A stretch of DNA of 64,000 bases, from positions 24,418 to 88,417 of the forward strand of contig JAGXFO010000002.1 in NCBI GenBank assembly GCA_024637255.1, given 5' to 3'. Below are positions 32,237-41,243 of this stretch, in pieces. The DNA comes from Sulfurovum sp. (lineage in GTDB: Bacteria; Campylobacterota; Campylobacteria; Campylobacterales; Sulfurovaceae). Position 1 is the stretch's first letter; every line of letters begins with the position of its first letter. The notes below the pieces were generated by a model. That model searched no databases, had not been told where the DNA came from, and saw only the letters and a list, made by a program, of their open reading frames with translations. Both the position numbers and the translations under genes were made by a program.

Positions 32237-35200
32237 TTATTTTGATAGTATTCCTTTTTGACCCAGATTTCCATAGCGATGATAGCTATCTGAAATACTT
32301 TGCTCAATAAAATAGTGCATCAGCTCAATGCGACCATGTGATACAAATGGATCTGAAGCGATATAGAGTGCTTGATCTGCAAGCACTTCATAGATGTTTT
32401 CAGATACATTTTCCGGTTGCAAGAAACGGATGCGTTCAACCTGTGACATAGACTTTATCAGTGCTGTCTCATCTTCTCTTGCGATGACGTCACCATCGTT
32501 TTCTTGATCCATCAATATGCATGCTTTCACCTCAAGCCAAAGTAGCTCTGCACTCTGGAATGTTTTAGGTAATGATAGGTGCAGTTTCGCTCCAAGCATT
32601 TTGATGGCCATAACAGAAGAAAGGATTTGAGATAAATTATCATTCTCTTCTACACGTAAAAGTACACTTTTTACCGGCAAATATCGAATAATATTGCTTT
32701 CACCGCGTATACCCGCATAATCATATTCATGTTTAAACTCCATATCCAGCCAGAGCGAGAAATAACAGGCTTTTCTAAGTGAGAGTTTAATGACATCGTA
32801 ATGTTCATTTTCATTAGATAGAAGTATTTCAAGTTTATCCAGATACTCCACAGAACAGGTCTCATAAATATTTGTTTCATCATAAGTGATATGCATAAAC
32901 TGTGAAACATAGTTAAATCCACCTGCTTTTCTACCAGAACCTATAGCTGACTTACGCATGCCTCCAAAAGGCTGTCTGGTTACAATTGCCCCTGTCGTAG
33001 GACGGTTAATGTAGAGGTTTCCTGCCAGTAATTTATCTCTCCATACCTCTTGTTCCCGCCTATCAAGACTCTCCAGTCCGGAGGTGAGTCCATAACCTGT
33101 TGCATTGACGATCTCTATGGCATCATTAAGGTCATTGGCACACATGACACTCAGTACTGGCCCAAAAAGTTCTTTCATATGACAAAAATCACCCTTTTGC
33201 GTTCCCCACCTGATAGAGGGCTTAAGCATATAGGGGTTTTCATTGTCTGCATAGGAGGGCGCAATGACCCAAGTCTCATTTTTATCAAGATAGCTAAGTG
33301 ATGTCTTTAAGTCATCAGTAGGTAAGTTCGCTAGTGTCCCGATACGATTTTTAAAATCCCATACAGAACCAACTTCAAGTGACTGTACTGCATCTATCAG
33401 TGCTTGTTTAAAGTTTTCGTCTTCATAGACCTCCTTTTCAAGCACCAAGAGTGAAGTGGCTGAACATTTTTGACCAGAATTGCTAAAGGCCGAAGTGATT
33501 ACATTATTTATTGCCTGATCACGGTCTGCCATCGCTGTTACAATAGTTGCGCCTTTACCCCCAGTTTCCGCACTTAGCGCAATACTTGGTCTTGCTTTTA
33601 TCATATCATATGCTGTTTGTTCTCCTCCGGTAAAAATGACAAAGTCGATGTCCGGATTTGGTACAAGGTGTTTACTTACCAAAGAACCGCCCGTTGGCAC
33701 AAATTGAAGTGTGTTTTTGCCGACCCCGGCATCCCAGAAACATTGACAAATCCTGTATCCGCACAATATGGCATCTGATGATGGTTTGAGAATAACCGTA
33801 TTGCCTGCTGCCAATGCAGCAGCCACACCACCTGTAGGGATAGCAATAGGGAAATTCCATGGACTGATGACCAGTCCAACCCCTTTAGCTTCAATATTTA
33901 CACCACTTAAATTGGATATTCTATCAACACTGTAGGGATAAAAATTGAGAAAATCAATAGCTTCAGATACCTCTACGTCTGTCTCTGTAAATACTTTTCC
34001 CACTTCAGCAGCCGCAATACCGATAAGGTCCCCTCTTGATTTCCTAAATTCATCTGCGACATTCATTAAAATATTTTGGCGGCTCTTAGCATCCAGATCT
34101 CTCCATCCATCCGGATCTTCTTTTGCCCTCTGGCGTGCCAGTTCCAAGTCATCTGCAGTTGCTTTGCGGTAATACCCTGCCTTGATTTTATCATGGTATT
34201 GAGATTTGTCCATGATCTCTATTTGCTCACCTGTACGTATCTCTTTTCCTCCGATGACAGGAGCAGCATTGAAACCACCATTTTTACCTACCTCTTTCCA
34301 TTTGTCAGCAATTGAGGTAGCCCATGTCTGATTCTGTGGCAAAGTAAAATCAGTATCCGGCTCGTTTTTAAATTGGTAGGTTTGAAGATCAACTTCAGCT
34401 TTTACGATGGTATTATTTCTATCTTGTGTACGGTTTGGTCTAAGTGTGAGTTCTGGAATCATACCCACAGAATCATCATAGCTTTTTAGCAGCTTTGTCC
34501 ATGCTTCACTATCTACTTCAAGTCCAAAGCTATGTCTTAAAAAGTTTTGTTCAGCTGTATTTTCATCAAATCTTCTTACCAGATAAGCAATGGCATTGAT
34601 AAAAGTTTCATGTGTTGCAATAGGCGCATAAAGTATAACATTCATATTGTCATCTTTAAGTATCCTGTATGCAGATTCACTCATACCCTCTAGCATTTCA
34701 GCCGTATGAAATGCTTCTACACCACGCTCTTTGGCTAGCAGTACAGCGAGTGCTTGGTCAAAAAGATTATGTGATGCTATACCTACATGTACTGATGGTG
34801 CTATCTTCGGTGAGAGCAGATAGTCCATAAGCACTTTATAGTTTGCATCACTTTCAACCTTGGATGAAAATGTCACATTCTCCCAGCCCCTTAAGCTTGC
34901 TTCAGTAAGTTCCATCTCTTGGTTTGCACCCTTAACCAAACGTATCTTGATAGGTGCGCCGCCGTTTTTTGTACGCTCTTTTGCCCACTTAGCCAGTTTT
35001 TGTACATGTTCAAATATGTCTGGAAGGTATGTCTGAACCACAATACCGGCATAATAATGATGAAACTCTTCAAGTTCGAGTGTTTTCTTGAAAACATCGA
35101 TGGTAAGTTCCAAATCACGATATGCTTCCATATCCAAATTGACAAATTTATGTTGTCTTTTACCTTGATCGTCCACAAAAGTATTCTGCATGGCTGCACG

Positions 35201-35824
35201 GTAAATGGGTACAAGTCTCTTGCTTATCTCATCTAGACTCCACTGATGCGCATGGGGTATAATTTGAGAAAATAGTGTCGATATTTTGATAGAAAGGTAA
35301 TCAATGTCAGGGTTTTCTAAAGCCGAAATATACTTATATATACGCTTTTGTCCCTCTTTTTCCCCTAGTACAATCTCACCAATGATATTGAGGTTTACCC
35401 TCGTGCCTTCTTTTCTTCTGTGTTTGATGTGTTTGATGAGAGGATTATTCTCTCCTCTTATGATAATACTGGAGACATCATTTCTCAAATATTGAACAAA
35501 CAAAGGGATGGAAATTGAACTTAAGTAAATACCCACATGCCTAAACAACCAAATGAGTATTTGCTCAAAAGAGGAGAAAAAATCAGTGTTCTCATATTTG
35601 GAAAAGATATACGCTAATTGGTCAGCTACACGAGCAGTATCTTTTGAACGGAAACTCTGATCAAGTAACCCAATAAGAAAGATTTTGTTCATAGGATCAT
35701 CAAGCATTTTATTCATCATATTATGAAAATGCTTCTCTTCGCGTTCCCGGCTATTTTGTATACGGCTCTGCCACTTACGGGCAACGTTCTTGGCCTCATC
35801 AAATAATTCGTCTGATATATTCAT
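32237..35824 (-). CDS. putA: Bifunctional proline dehydrogenase / P5C dehydrogenase PutA
   Basis: About 1195 residues. The N-terminal part is a proline dehydrogenase barrel (GAPIKIRLVKGANQEMEL, VHVGIASHNLFDQAL). The middle is an aldehyde dehydrogenase domain: FPIAIPTGGVAAALAAGN, ALSAETGGKGATIV (catalytic Glu) and SGQKCSATS (catalytic Cys); then a C-terminal extension of about 200 residues. It oxidises proline to glutamate through P5C, feeding electrons to the quinone pool. There is no N-terminal ribbon-helix-helix repressor domain, so it does not regulate itself as in enterics. The ATG at 35824 is nine bases after AAAGGAG; a TTG three codons before is the alternative. Confidence 0.95.
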   Translation of the reverse strand: MNISDELFDEAKNVARKWQSRIQNSREREEKHFHNMMNKMLDDPMNKIFLIGLLDQSFRSKDTARVADQLAYIFSKYENTDFFSSFEQILIWLFRHVGIYLSSISIPLFVQYLRNDVSSIIIRGENNPLIKHIKHRRKEGTRVNLNIIGEIVLGEKEGQKRIYKYISALENPDIDYLSIKISTLFSQIIPHAHQWSLDEISKRLVPIYRAAMQNTFVDDQGKRQHKFVNLDMEAYRDLELTIDVFKKTLELEEFHHYYAGIVVQTYLPDIFEHVQKLAKWAKERTKNGGAPIKIRLVKGANQEMELTEASLRGWENVTFSSKVESDANYKVLMDYLLSPKIAPSVHVGIASHNLFDQALAVLLAKERGVEAFHTAEMLEGMSESAYRILKDDNMNVILYAPIATHETFINAIAYLVRRFDENTAEQNFLRHSFGLEVDSEAWTKLLKSYDDSVGMIPELTLRPNRTQDRNNTIVKAEVDLQTYQFKNEPDTDFTLPQNQTWATSIADKWKEVGKNGGFNAAPVIGGKEIRTGEQIEIMDKSQYHDKIKAGYYRKATADDLELARQRAKEDPDGWRDLDAKSRQNILMNVADEFRKSRGDLIGIAAAEVGKVFTETDVEVSEAIDFLNFYPYSVDRISNLSGVNIEAKGVGLVISPWNFPIAIPTGGVAAALAAGNTVILKPSSDAILCGYRICQCFWDAGVGKNTLQFVPTGGSLVSKHLVPNPDIDFVIFTGGEQTAYDMIKARPSIALSAETGGKGATIVTAMADRDQAINNVITSAFSNSGQKCSATSLLVLEKEVYEDENFKQALIDAVQSLEVGSVWDFKNRIGTLANLPTDDLKTSLSYLDKNETWVIAPSYADNENPYMLKPSIRWGTQKGDFCHMKELFGPVLSVMCANDLNDAIEIVNATGYGLTSGLESLDRREQEVWRDKLLAGNLYINRPTTGAIVTRQPFGGMRKSAIGSGRKAGGFNYVSQFMHITYDETNIYETCSVEYLDKLEILLSNENEHYDVIKLSLRKACYFSLWLDMEFKHEYDYAGIRGESNIIRYLPVKSVLLRVEENDNLSQILSSVMAIKMLGAKLHLSLPKTFQSAELLWLEVKACILMDQENDGDVIAREDETALIKSMSQVERIRFLQPENVSENIYEVLADQALYIASDPFVSHGRIELMHYFIEQSISDSYHRYGNLGQKGILSK

Positions 35825-35887
35825 GTAGTCCAACTCCTTTCTCTCTACTTTCTAGATATGCTTACATCTAGATGCCTTACAGATTTT

Positions 35888-36736
35888 TTATGTCAATAGT
35901 TTGATAAAAGTCTTATTTTCACTCAATATATCAAATGAATTTTCATTTTTTAATTCTTCTTGCAGGCTCGGTACAATTTCAATAGCAAGTTTTATGTCTG
36001 AAATTGCTTCATCAATATCTCCCAATTGCGCATTGGCACGTGCTCTCTGCCAATAGGACAAGGCATACTTATCGTCAAGTATGATGGCTTGATCACACAG
36101 AGACAATGCCCATCTTGTTTCATTTAAATCCAATAGTGTATGTGCTTTATAGGTCAGGGCCTCCACACATGCTGGAGATACTTTCAAAATTTCATCATAA
36201 AGGTTTAATTTCTCCTGTGTACTCTCTTCAACTTCTACTCTTCTCCAAAGTGCATTCACTTTTTCTGTCTGCTCAATGTGCTCTTGTGTTTGCAAAATAA
36301 GCTCAAACCGTTGCTTTGCTTTTGACTCAATATTAACCAACCTTTCTTCAAAATCTTTAGAAAGTTTAACTATTTTAGTTTCCACCAATTGCTCACTGTT
36401 CTCTTTTAGCTCCTTAAGGGATTTAAGTCCGACAATAAGAAGTATGGAACTTGCAGCTGCGATAATATAAAATATATTGTTGATGGTATCCGTTGCGTAA
36501 GTGATGGCTCTGTCACTGGCCGAAAGTTCACTTTTGGTAATCTGTTTTGTCACATCTTCTCTTAGCATTTGCTGGTCAGTTCTAAGCTCTTTTAGCTCAT
36601 CGAAGACATAGCGTTCTATGAGTGGCTTTTCTAAAAGTGTATTGGTAGAACGCTTTACATCTTCCAAAGCATAAGAGACATTACAAAAAATAAGACTTAT
36701 CAATAACAGTCTGGTTATAAAATGTATTCCAGTCAT
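35888..36736 (-). CDS. Membrane-anchored TPR protein in the proline cluster
   Basis: A 282-residue protein: signal peptide (about 1-23, ending YALEDV), a helical segment, one membrane helix (about 88-105, IFYIIAAASSILLIVGL), a coiled-coil (about 106-155) and three TPR-like repeats to the C-terminus (LNLYDEILKVSPACVEAL, ALSLCDQAIILDDKYAL, ISDIKLAIEIVPSL). The repeats are therefore probably cytosolic and the N-terminus outside. It lies directly after proA (next base) and 63 bases before putA. It could scaffold other proteins at the membrane; no family beyond TPR is recognised. Confidence 0.7.
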   Translation of the reverse strand: MTGIHFITRLLLISLIFCNVSYALEDVKRSTNTLLEKPLIERYVFDELKELRTDQQMLREDVTKQITKSELSASDRAITYATDTINNIFYIIAAASSILLIVGLKSLKELKENSEQLVETKIVKLSKDFEERLVNIESKAKQRFELILQTQEHIEQTEKVNALWRRVEVEESTQEKLNLYDEILKVSPACVEALTYKAHTLLDLNETRWALSLCDQAIILDDKYALSYWQRARANAQLGDIDEAISDIKLAIEIVPSLQEELKNENSFDILSENKTFIKLLT

Positions 36737-37972
36737 TTAAGCTCTAACTTGACCGCTGCCATATATTTTAAACTTGTAAGTTGTAAGCCCTTCGATCCCC
36801 ATGGGACCACGTGCATGAAGTTTATTGGTACTGATCCCCACTTCTGCACCAAAGCCAAATGAGCCGCCATCGGTAAATCTTGTACTTGCATTTACATACA
36901 CCGCTGCTGCATCAATGGCATTCAAAAAGTTTTCAGCCGTGGTGATATTTTCCGTTATAATGGCTTCAGAGTGTCCAGAGCTAAATCTTACGATATGCTC
37001 AATAGCTCCCTCTACCCCATCAACTACTTTTATATTTAAGATATTTGCCAAATACTCCGTATCGAAATCCTCATCAGTAGCATTTTCTACCTCAATAATT
37101 TGTTGTGTATCGAGACAGCCTTTTAGCCTGGTATGTGCCTCATCAAATGCACTTTTGAGTTTTGGAAGCACATTCTTTGCAATAGCTCTATCGACAAGCA
37201 ATGTCTCCATGGCATTACAAACACCGGGACGTTGTACTTTTGCGTTTAGTGCAATAGCAATAGCGTTGTCAATTTTTGCCTCTTTATCTATGTATGTATG
37301 GCACTGACCTTTATCATGCTTAACCACACTTACAGTGGCATTCTCACTGACATGCTTAATAAGCCCTGCTCCGCCCCTTGGAATGATCAGATCAACATAC
37401 TTATCCATTTTTATCAGCTTATCTACGCCCGCTCTTGAAGAGTCTGGGATAAGTGACACTAAAGCTTTTGGCAAAGCATTTTTTTCCAGCACATCTTGTA
37501 GTATCTTTGCGATGGCATTGTTAGAATGCTCTGCCTCTTTCCCCCCTTTTAAGATACAGACATTAGAACTTTTAAAACACAAAGCTGCCGTATCGGATGT
37601 AACATTTGGACGAGACTCATAGATAATACCGATTACACCTATGGGGACAGACACTTTTTCTATCTTCAGTCCATCTTCCGTTACCCACCCCTCAAGTACT
37701 TTCCCCACAGGCTCTTTGAGTGCAGCAATTTCTTCAATGGCAAGAGCCATAGCATCTATTCTGCTTTCATCCAAAAAGAGTCTGTCCATAAGTGCTGAAG
37801 AGAGGTTATTTTTTTCTCCGTCTTCCATATCTTTCTTGTTTTGATTCACTAAGCTCTCACTGTTAGCCCTTAGGGCCCCTGCCATTTCTCTTAAAATTCT
37901 ATTTTTTTCACGACCACTTAAAGCAGATAAGATTCTACTTGATTCTTTAGCCTCTTTTAAAAAATTTTCCAT
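36737..37972 (-). CDS. proA: Gamma-glutamyl phosphate reductase (glutamate-5-semialdehyde dehydrogenase)
   Basis: A 411-residue aldehyde-dehydrogenase fold enzyme. Diagnostic blocks: PIGVIGIIYESRPNVTSD (about 112), NVCILKGGKEAEHSN, RPGVCNAMETLLVD with the catalytic cysteine (about 250), and near the end TRFTDGGSFGFGAEVGIST and GLTTYKFKIYG. It reduces glutamyl phosphate to glutamate semialdehyde in proline synthesis. Gap to ppnP is 15 bases. Confidence 0.97.
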   Translation of the reverse strand: MENFLKEAKESSRILSALSGREKNRILREMAGALRANSESLVNQNKKDMEDGEKNNLSSALMDRLFLDESRIDAMALAIEEIAALKEPVGKVLEGWVTEDGLKIEKVSVPIGVIGIIYESRPNVTSDTAALCFKSSNVCILKGGKEAEHSNNAIAKILQDVLEKNALPKALVSLIPDSSRAGVDKLIKMDKYVDLIIPRGGAGLIKHVSENATVSVVKHDKGQCHTYIDKEAKIDNAIAIALNAKVQRPGVCNAMETLLVDRAIAKNVLPKLKSAFDEAHTRLKGCLDTQQIIEVENATDEDFDTEYLANILNIKVVDGVEGAIEHIVRFSSGHSEAIITENITTAENFLNAIDAAAVYVNASTRFTDGGSFGFGAEVGISTNKLHARGPMGIEGLTTYKFKIYGSGQVRA

Positions 37973-37987
37973 TGAATAGCTCCTAAT

Positions 37988-38305
37988 TTACGCTTCTACA
38001 TAAGTACAGCAATAATCTGTAACAGTTTTTATTTTCAAATCAAAAGATGAATGAGCCGGTACATTAAAAGTTTCTGGAGTATTTAATGTTTTAAACTCGG
38101 TTTCTCCTGGAAGTCTTATCTCCAATTCTCCACTCATCATCTCCATAATCTCAGCTTCATTTGTATCAAATGTGTATTCTCCTGCTTGCATGACACCCAG
38201 TGTTTGTCTTGTTCCATCTGCCAAAACAATGGCTCTGCTTGCTACTTTACCATCGAAGTAGATATTTGCTTCTTTGATCATTGATATGTTTTTTAAATTT
38301 GTCAT
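37988..38305 (-). CDS. ppnP: Pyrimidine/purine nucleoside phosphorylase PpnP (DUF1255)
   Basis: A 105-residue cupin-like protein: NIYFDGKVASRAIVLADG, TLGVMQAGEYTFDTNEAEIMEM, GELEIRLPGE, and FNVPAHSSFDLKI at the C-terminus are the DUF1255/PpnP pattern. The E. coli enzyme phosphorolyses several nucleosides. It sits between proC and proA, spaced 13 and 15 bases; why it is in a proline operon is not clear. The ATG at 38305 is used; the open frame upstream runs back into proC. Confidence 0.9.
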   Translation of the reverse strand: MTNLKNISMIKEANIYFDGKVASRAIVLADGTRQTLGVMQAGEYTFDTNEAEIMEMMSGELEIRLPGETEFKTLNTPETFNVPAHSSFDLKIKTVTDYCCTYVEA

Positions 38306-38318
38306 TTTCTTTCCTTCC

Positions 38319-39086
38319 TTAGTTTTTTTGTTTAAGTTCTTGCGCTTTTGCATAAGCATCTTTTACCGCTTCCATCATACCGTGCCGGACATTACATCTT
38401 TCAAGAGCAGCATACCCTGCTGCTGTTGTACCGCCTGGACTCATCACGCCATCTTTTATACGTGCAGGAGCCTCATGTACTATAAGCGATGCAAAACCAT
38501 CAAACAATCCTTGAACCAAAATTTGAGAATCTTCTCTTTTTAGTCCGGCATTCACTGCGCCATCAGCTAAACTCTCAGCAATCAGTGCTAAAAATGCAGG
38601 ACCACTTCCTGCCACGCCTGTAGCAATATCTAACTCATTTTCTGTTTTGAGCCATAACGTTGTACCTATATTATTAAAGATCTCTAATGCCGTTGCTTTG
38701 AGTTCCTCATCCCCTGTTATGGTTGTCATAGACTTTAAATAACTTGCCGCTAAATTTGGCATAGTTCTTATGTATCTTTCTGATTTTATGTTCACTTTTA
38801 AACTTTCTATCGAAGTCCCTGCTAAAACAGAAAAAATAGCATTTGCCTTGCCGGTCAACTTAAGAGATAGTTCAGGAAGCGAATAGGGTTTTACACATAA
38901 AACGATATTTTTACCGCTTGTGTCCTCTGCACCATCCATGACTTTTGTTCTTATTTGTGGCAAGGATTCTTTTAAGTTTTTTAAAGTTTTTTCATTTCTG
39001 CCCCATACCTCTATCTCATAACTTTTGACTAGGCCCCTGATGAGCGCTTTAGCCATATTGCCATTTCCTATAAATGTTAATTTCAT
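38319..39086 (-). CDS. proC: Pyrroline-5-carboxylate reductase
   Basis: A 255-residue enzyme: N-terminal Rossmann motif IGNGNMAKALIRGL, then VLCVKPYSLPEL, RTMPNLAASYLKS (about 107) and the family signature VMSPGGTTAAGYAAL near residue 225. It reduces P5C to proline with NAD(P)H, the last step of synthesis. Its ATG overlaps the proB stop by one base, so the two are coupled. Confidence 0.96.
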   Translation of the reverse strand: MKLTFIGNGNMAKALIRGLVKSYEIEVWGRNEKTLKNLKESLPQIRTKVMDGAEDTSGKNIVLCVKPYSLPELSLKLTGKANAIFSVLAGTSIESLKVNIKSERYIRTMPNLAASYLKSMTTITGDEELKATALEIFNNIGTTLWLKTENELDIATGVAGSGPAFLALIAESLADGAVNAGLKREDSQILVQGLFDGFASLIVHEAPARIKDGVMSPGGTTAAGYAALERCNVRHGMMEAVKDAYAKAQELKQKN

Positions 39087-39871
39087 TACTTTGCCTCTTT
39101 TTGTTCATTTGTTTTTTTGCTAAACAGGGTACCACTGTTATGAATGTCATTCATAAGATACTCTCTTGCAGTTGACAGGTCATAACCACTACATAAAAAC
39201 ATTTCTTTATTCTTATCCATAATATACACAGCAGCTTTTAATTTTGTGACAATACCGCCTGATGCAAACTTACTGCTAGGTATAAACTTTTGAGTAAGCT
39301 CTTCTTCTTTGATTGCATTCACTATTTTTATAATCTTTGCTTTTGGGTTATCGTTTGGGTTGGCATCATAAAACCCCTCTATATCGCTTAGTATAATAAG
39401 TTTATCAGAATTAGTATAGTACGCTACATGGGCAGACAGTTGATCATTGTCTCCAAAAAGTTGTTCCGGGGTCGTTGATATATCATTTTCGTTCACAATA
39501 GGCAAAATGCCATTTTCTAAAGTTTTATCTATAATCTGTTGAAATATTTCTGTATGAATTCTAGAATCAAACTCCTCTTCTGTTAAGAGTATTTGAGCTA
39601 TATCTATACCATATATATCGAACTTGCTTTTATAACTACTCATTAAAATAGGTTGTCCCACTGCAGCTAAAACTTTTTTACTAATATGCTTATCTCTATC
39701 TAATTTTAGCGCCGTATATCCAGCCGCAACTGCACCAGAAGTGACGAGTATCACTTCATATTTTTTTCTGGCTTCTGCGATGAGAGACACCAGGTTTAGC
39801 ATCCTCTCTTTTGCGATTGAGCCAATTTCTGTTAAGACAGAACTTCCTACTTTTATCACTATTCTTTGCAT
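39086..39871 (-). CDS. proB: Glutamate 5-kinase, short form without PUA domain
   Basis: A 261-residue amino acid kinase: KVGSSVLTEIG at the start, ILVTSGAVAAGY, FGDNDQLSAHVA (about 140), LIILSDIEGFYDANP and SKFASGGIVTKLKAA. The C-terminal PUA domain of the long form is absent, as in many Campylobacterota. It phosphorylates glutamate, the committed and feedback-controlled step of proline synthesis. It is the first gene of the cluster, with AAGGAG before the ATG. Confidence 0.95.
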   Translation of the reverse strand: MQRIVIKVGSSVLTEIGSIAKERMLNLVSLIAEARKKYEVILVTSGAVAAGYTALKLDRDKHISKKVLAAVGQPILMSSYKSKFDIYGIDIAQILLTEEEFDSRIHTEIFQQIIDKTLENGILPIVNENDISTTPEQLFGDNDQLSAHVAYYTNSDKLIILSDIEGFYDANPNDNPKAKIIKIVNAIKEEELTQKFIPSSKFASGGIVTKLKAAVYIMDKNKEMFLCSGYDLSTAREYLMNDIHNSGTLFSKKTNEQKEAK

Positions 39872-40194
39872 TTTCTATCTCCTTGTATAAGTTTATATTT
39901 TATCATATTAGAATATAAAGTCTAACAATAAAAAGTTTCCTCTAAAAACAATTCTCTACATTCATATAGTTAAATGATTGACACTAATTATGGACTTAAA
40001 AAAATTTAATTTTCATATCATTTTTTAATCTTATTTATCATATAATACGTTAAATTTTTACATATTGTTAGTACAATAATAACATATTAAAATAATTTAA
40101 GACTTAATAAAATGTAAATAATATATAAATTATATGTATTAAATATGATGTTTAATTGTTTATATTGCAAGATGAGTGAAGAGAAGGAAGAATT
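39872..40194 (-). promoter_or_regulatory. Divergent control region of proB and the MerR-like gene
   Basis: This 323-bp AT-rich gap holds no gene. Reading toward proB (minus strand) there is TTAGAC (39925-39920), a 17-bp spacer and TAAAAT (39902-39897), a reasonable promoter. A dyad TTAGA-N8-TCTAA (39908-39925) overlaps the -35 box and the spacer, the place where MerR-type regulators bind. The regulator gene reads away from it on the other strand. Confidence 0.5.
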
Positions 40195-40533
40195 TTGGGA
40201 TTACTGGACAGTAAAAAAGATATATTACCACTTAGTAGTATTGCAGAGTTATTGGCAACAAAGATAAGAACGCTTAAGATGTATGAAGAGAAAGGTTTGT
40301 TACCTTATAAAAAAGATACTAAAAAATTATATTCGATAGGTGATGTGAAATTTATAGCCTTTACACATTACCTTGCAAGTATAAAAAAAATAAATGCAAA
40401 TGGGATTATTTATATTTTAGAGATGCTTAATAACAATATGGATGAAAAAAATAAAGCTAATTTTTTAGATCTAGTTGAAAAAAAGATGGAAAAATTATCC
40501 GGTATTGACACCAAAGACATGGAGGTGATGTAG
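40195..40533 (+). CDS. MerR-family transcriptional regulator
   Basis: A 112-residue protein with an N-terminal MerR winged helix: LSSIAELLATKIRTLKMYEEKGLLPYKKDTKKLYSIGDVKF, recognisable as the helix-turn-helix (two blocks within residues 13-55), followed by a dimerisation helix. There is no effector domain or metal cysteines, like HspR-type or short MerR proteins. The start is TTG 40195, six bases after GAAGGAAG; no ATG is in frame nearby. It diverges from proB and is the best candidate regulator of the proline cluster. Confidence 0.8.
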   Translation: MGLLDSKKDILPLSSIAELLATKIRTLKMYEEKGLLPYKKDTKKLYSIGDVKFIAFTHYLASIKKINANGIIYILEMLNNNMDEKNKANFLDLVEKKMEKLSGIDTKDMEVM

Positions 40534-40592
40534 ATAGACGACTTCATAACTACTGATGTGGACAGGGTGGAATGACTCCCACTGCTAGGAAT

Positions 40593-41243
40593 CTAAATTT
40601 TTTTACTTAAAGCTTCAATAGGTCCACTGTCTCCAATCACCACTAAAAGATCCTCTTTTTCGAGCATATCATCCTTTTCAAACAAAGTATACCATGTGCC
40701 TTGATGCTTATAGGCAATGGGTTTTACTTTAAATTCGGATTCAAAAATAGGTGAAAGGATTGAAACGCCAATCCAAAATGAGGGGACACTGAGTTTTGCT
40801 ATTTTCATAGTAATAGAAAGATCAATGGTCTCATAATGCATGTTTTTGACCATTTTTTTCACCAGCTTCTTTGCTGATTCCATTTCCGGGTAAATCACCT
40901 TGCTAGCACCAAGTTTTGCCAAAATTTGACCATGGACAGCTGTGATTGCCTTAGCAACAACTGTTTCAACTCCGAGTTCTTTGAGTGCCATGACAGTTAA
41001 GATACTTGCTTCGATATTTTCTCCGATACTTACGACAGCGGTATCAACATTGCCTATTCCGGCTTCGCGTAACGCCCGTATATCGGTTGAATCCAGAATA
41101 ATAGTATCCTGGACATATTCATTAATTTCCCGAACTTGTTCTTCATTCTGATCTGCGGCAATGACACTGATACCTTGTTGTGCCAACCCTTTTGCCACAT
41201 TAAATCCAAATTTTCCTAACCCTATAACTGCAAAACTGTTCAT
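40593..41243 (-). CDS. Potassium uptake regulatory subunit TrkA/KtrA
   Basis: A 216-residue protein with one RCK unit: N-terminal Rossmann part FAVIGLGKFGFNVAKGL, acidic end of strand two IAADQNEEQV, and C-terminal TrkA-C domain (about 135-216, KIAKLSVPSFWIGVSIL). It binds nucleotides and gates the membrane subunit. A single RCK unit fits KtrA rather than the double TrkA. Its ATG overlaps the stop of the membrane subunit gene by four bases. Confidence 0.93.
   Translation of the reverse strand: MNSFAVIGLGKFGFNVAKGLAQQGISVIAADQNEEQVREINEYVQDTIILDSTDIRALREAGIGNVDTAVVSIGENIEASILTVMALKELGVETVVAKAITAVHGQILAKLGASKVIYPEMESAKKLVKKMVKNMHYETIDLSITMKIAKLSVPSFWIGVSILSPIFESEFKVKPIAYKHQGTWYTLFEKDDMLEKEDLLVVIGDSGPIEALSKKI

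Noticed and set aside
32226..32307. Longer putP start overlapping putA
   Set aside because: The extra 27 residues are out-of-frame putA text without a ribosome site.
40566..40585. GTGGAATGACTCCCAC stem between the MerR and potassium genes as a bidirectional terminator
   Set aside because: Short imperfect stem without T-run; could be chance.
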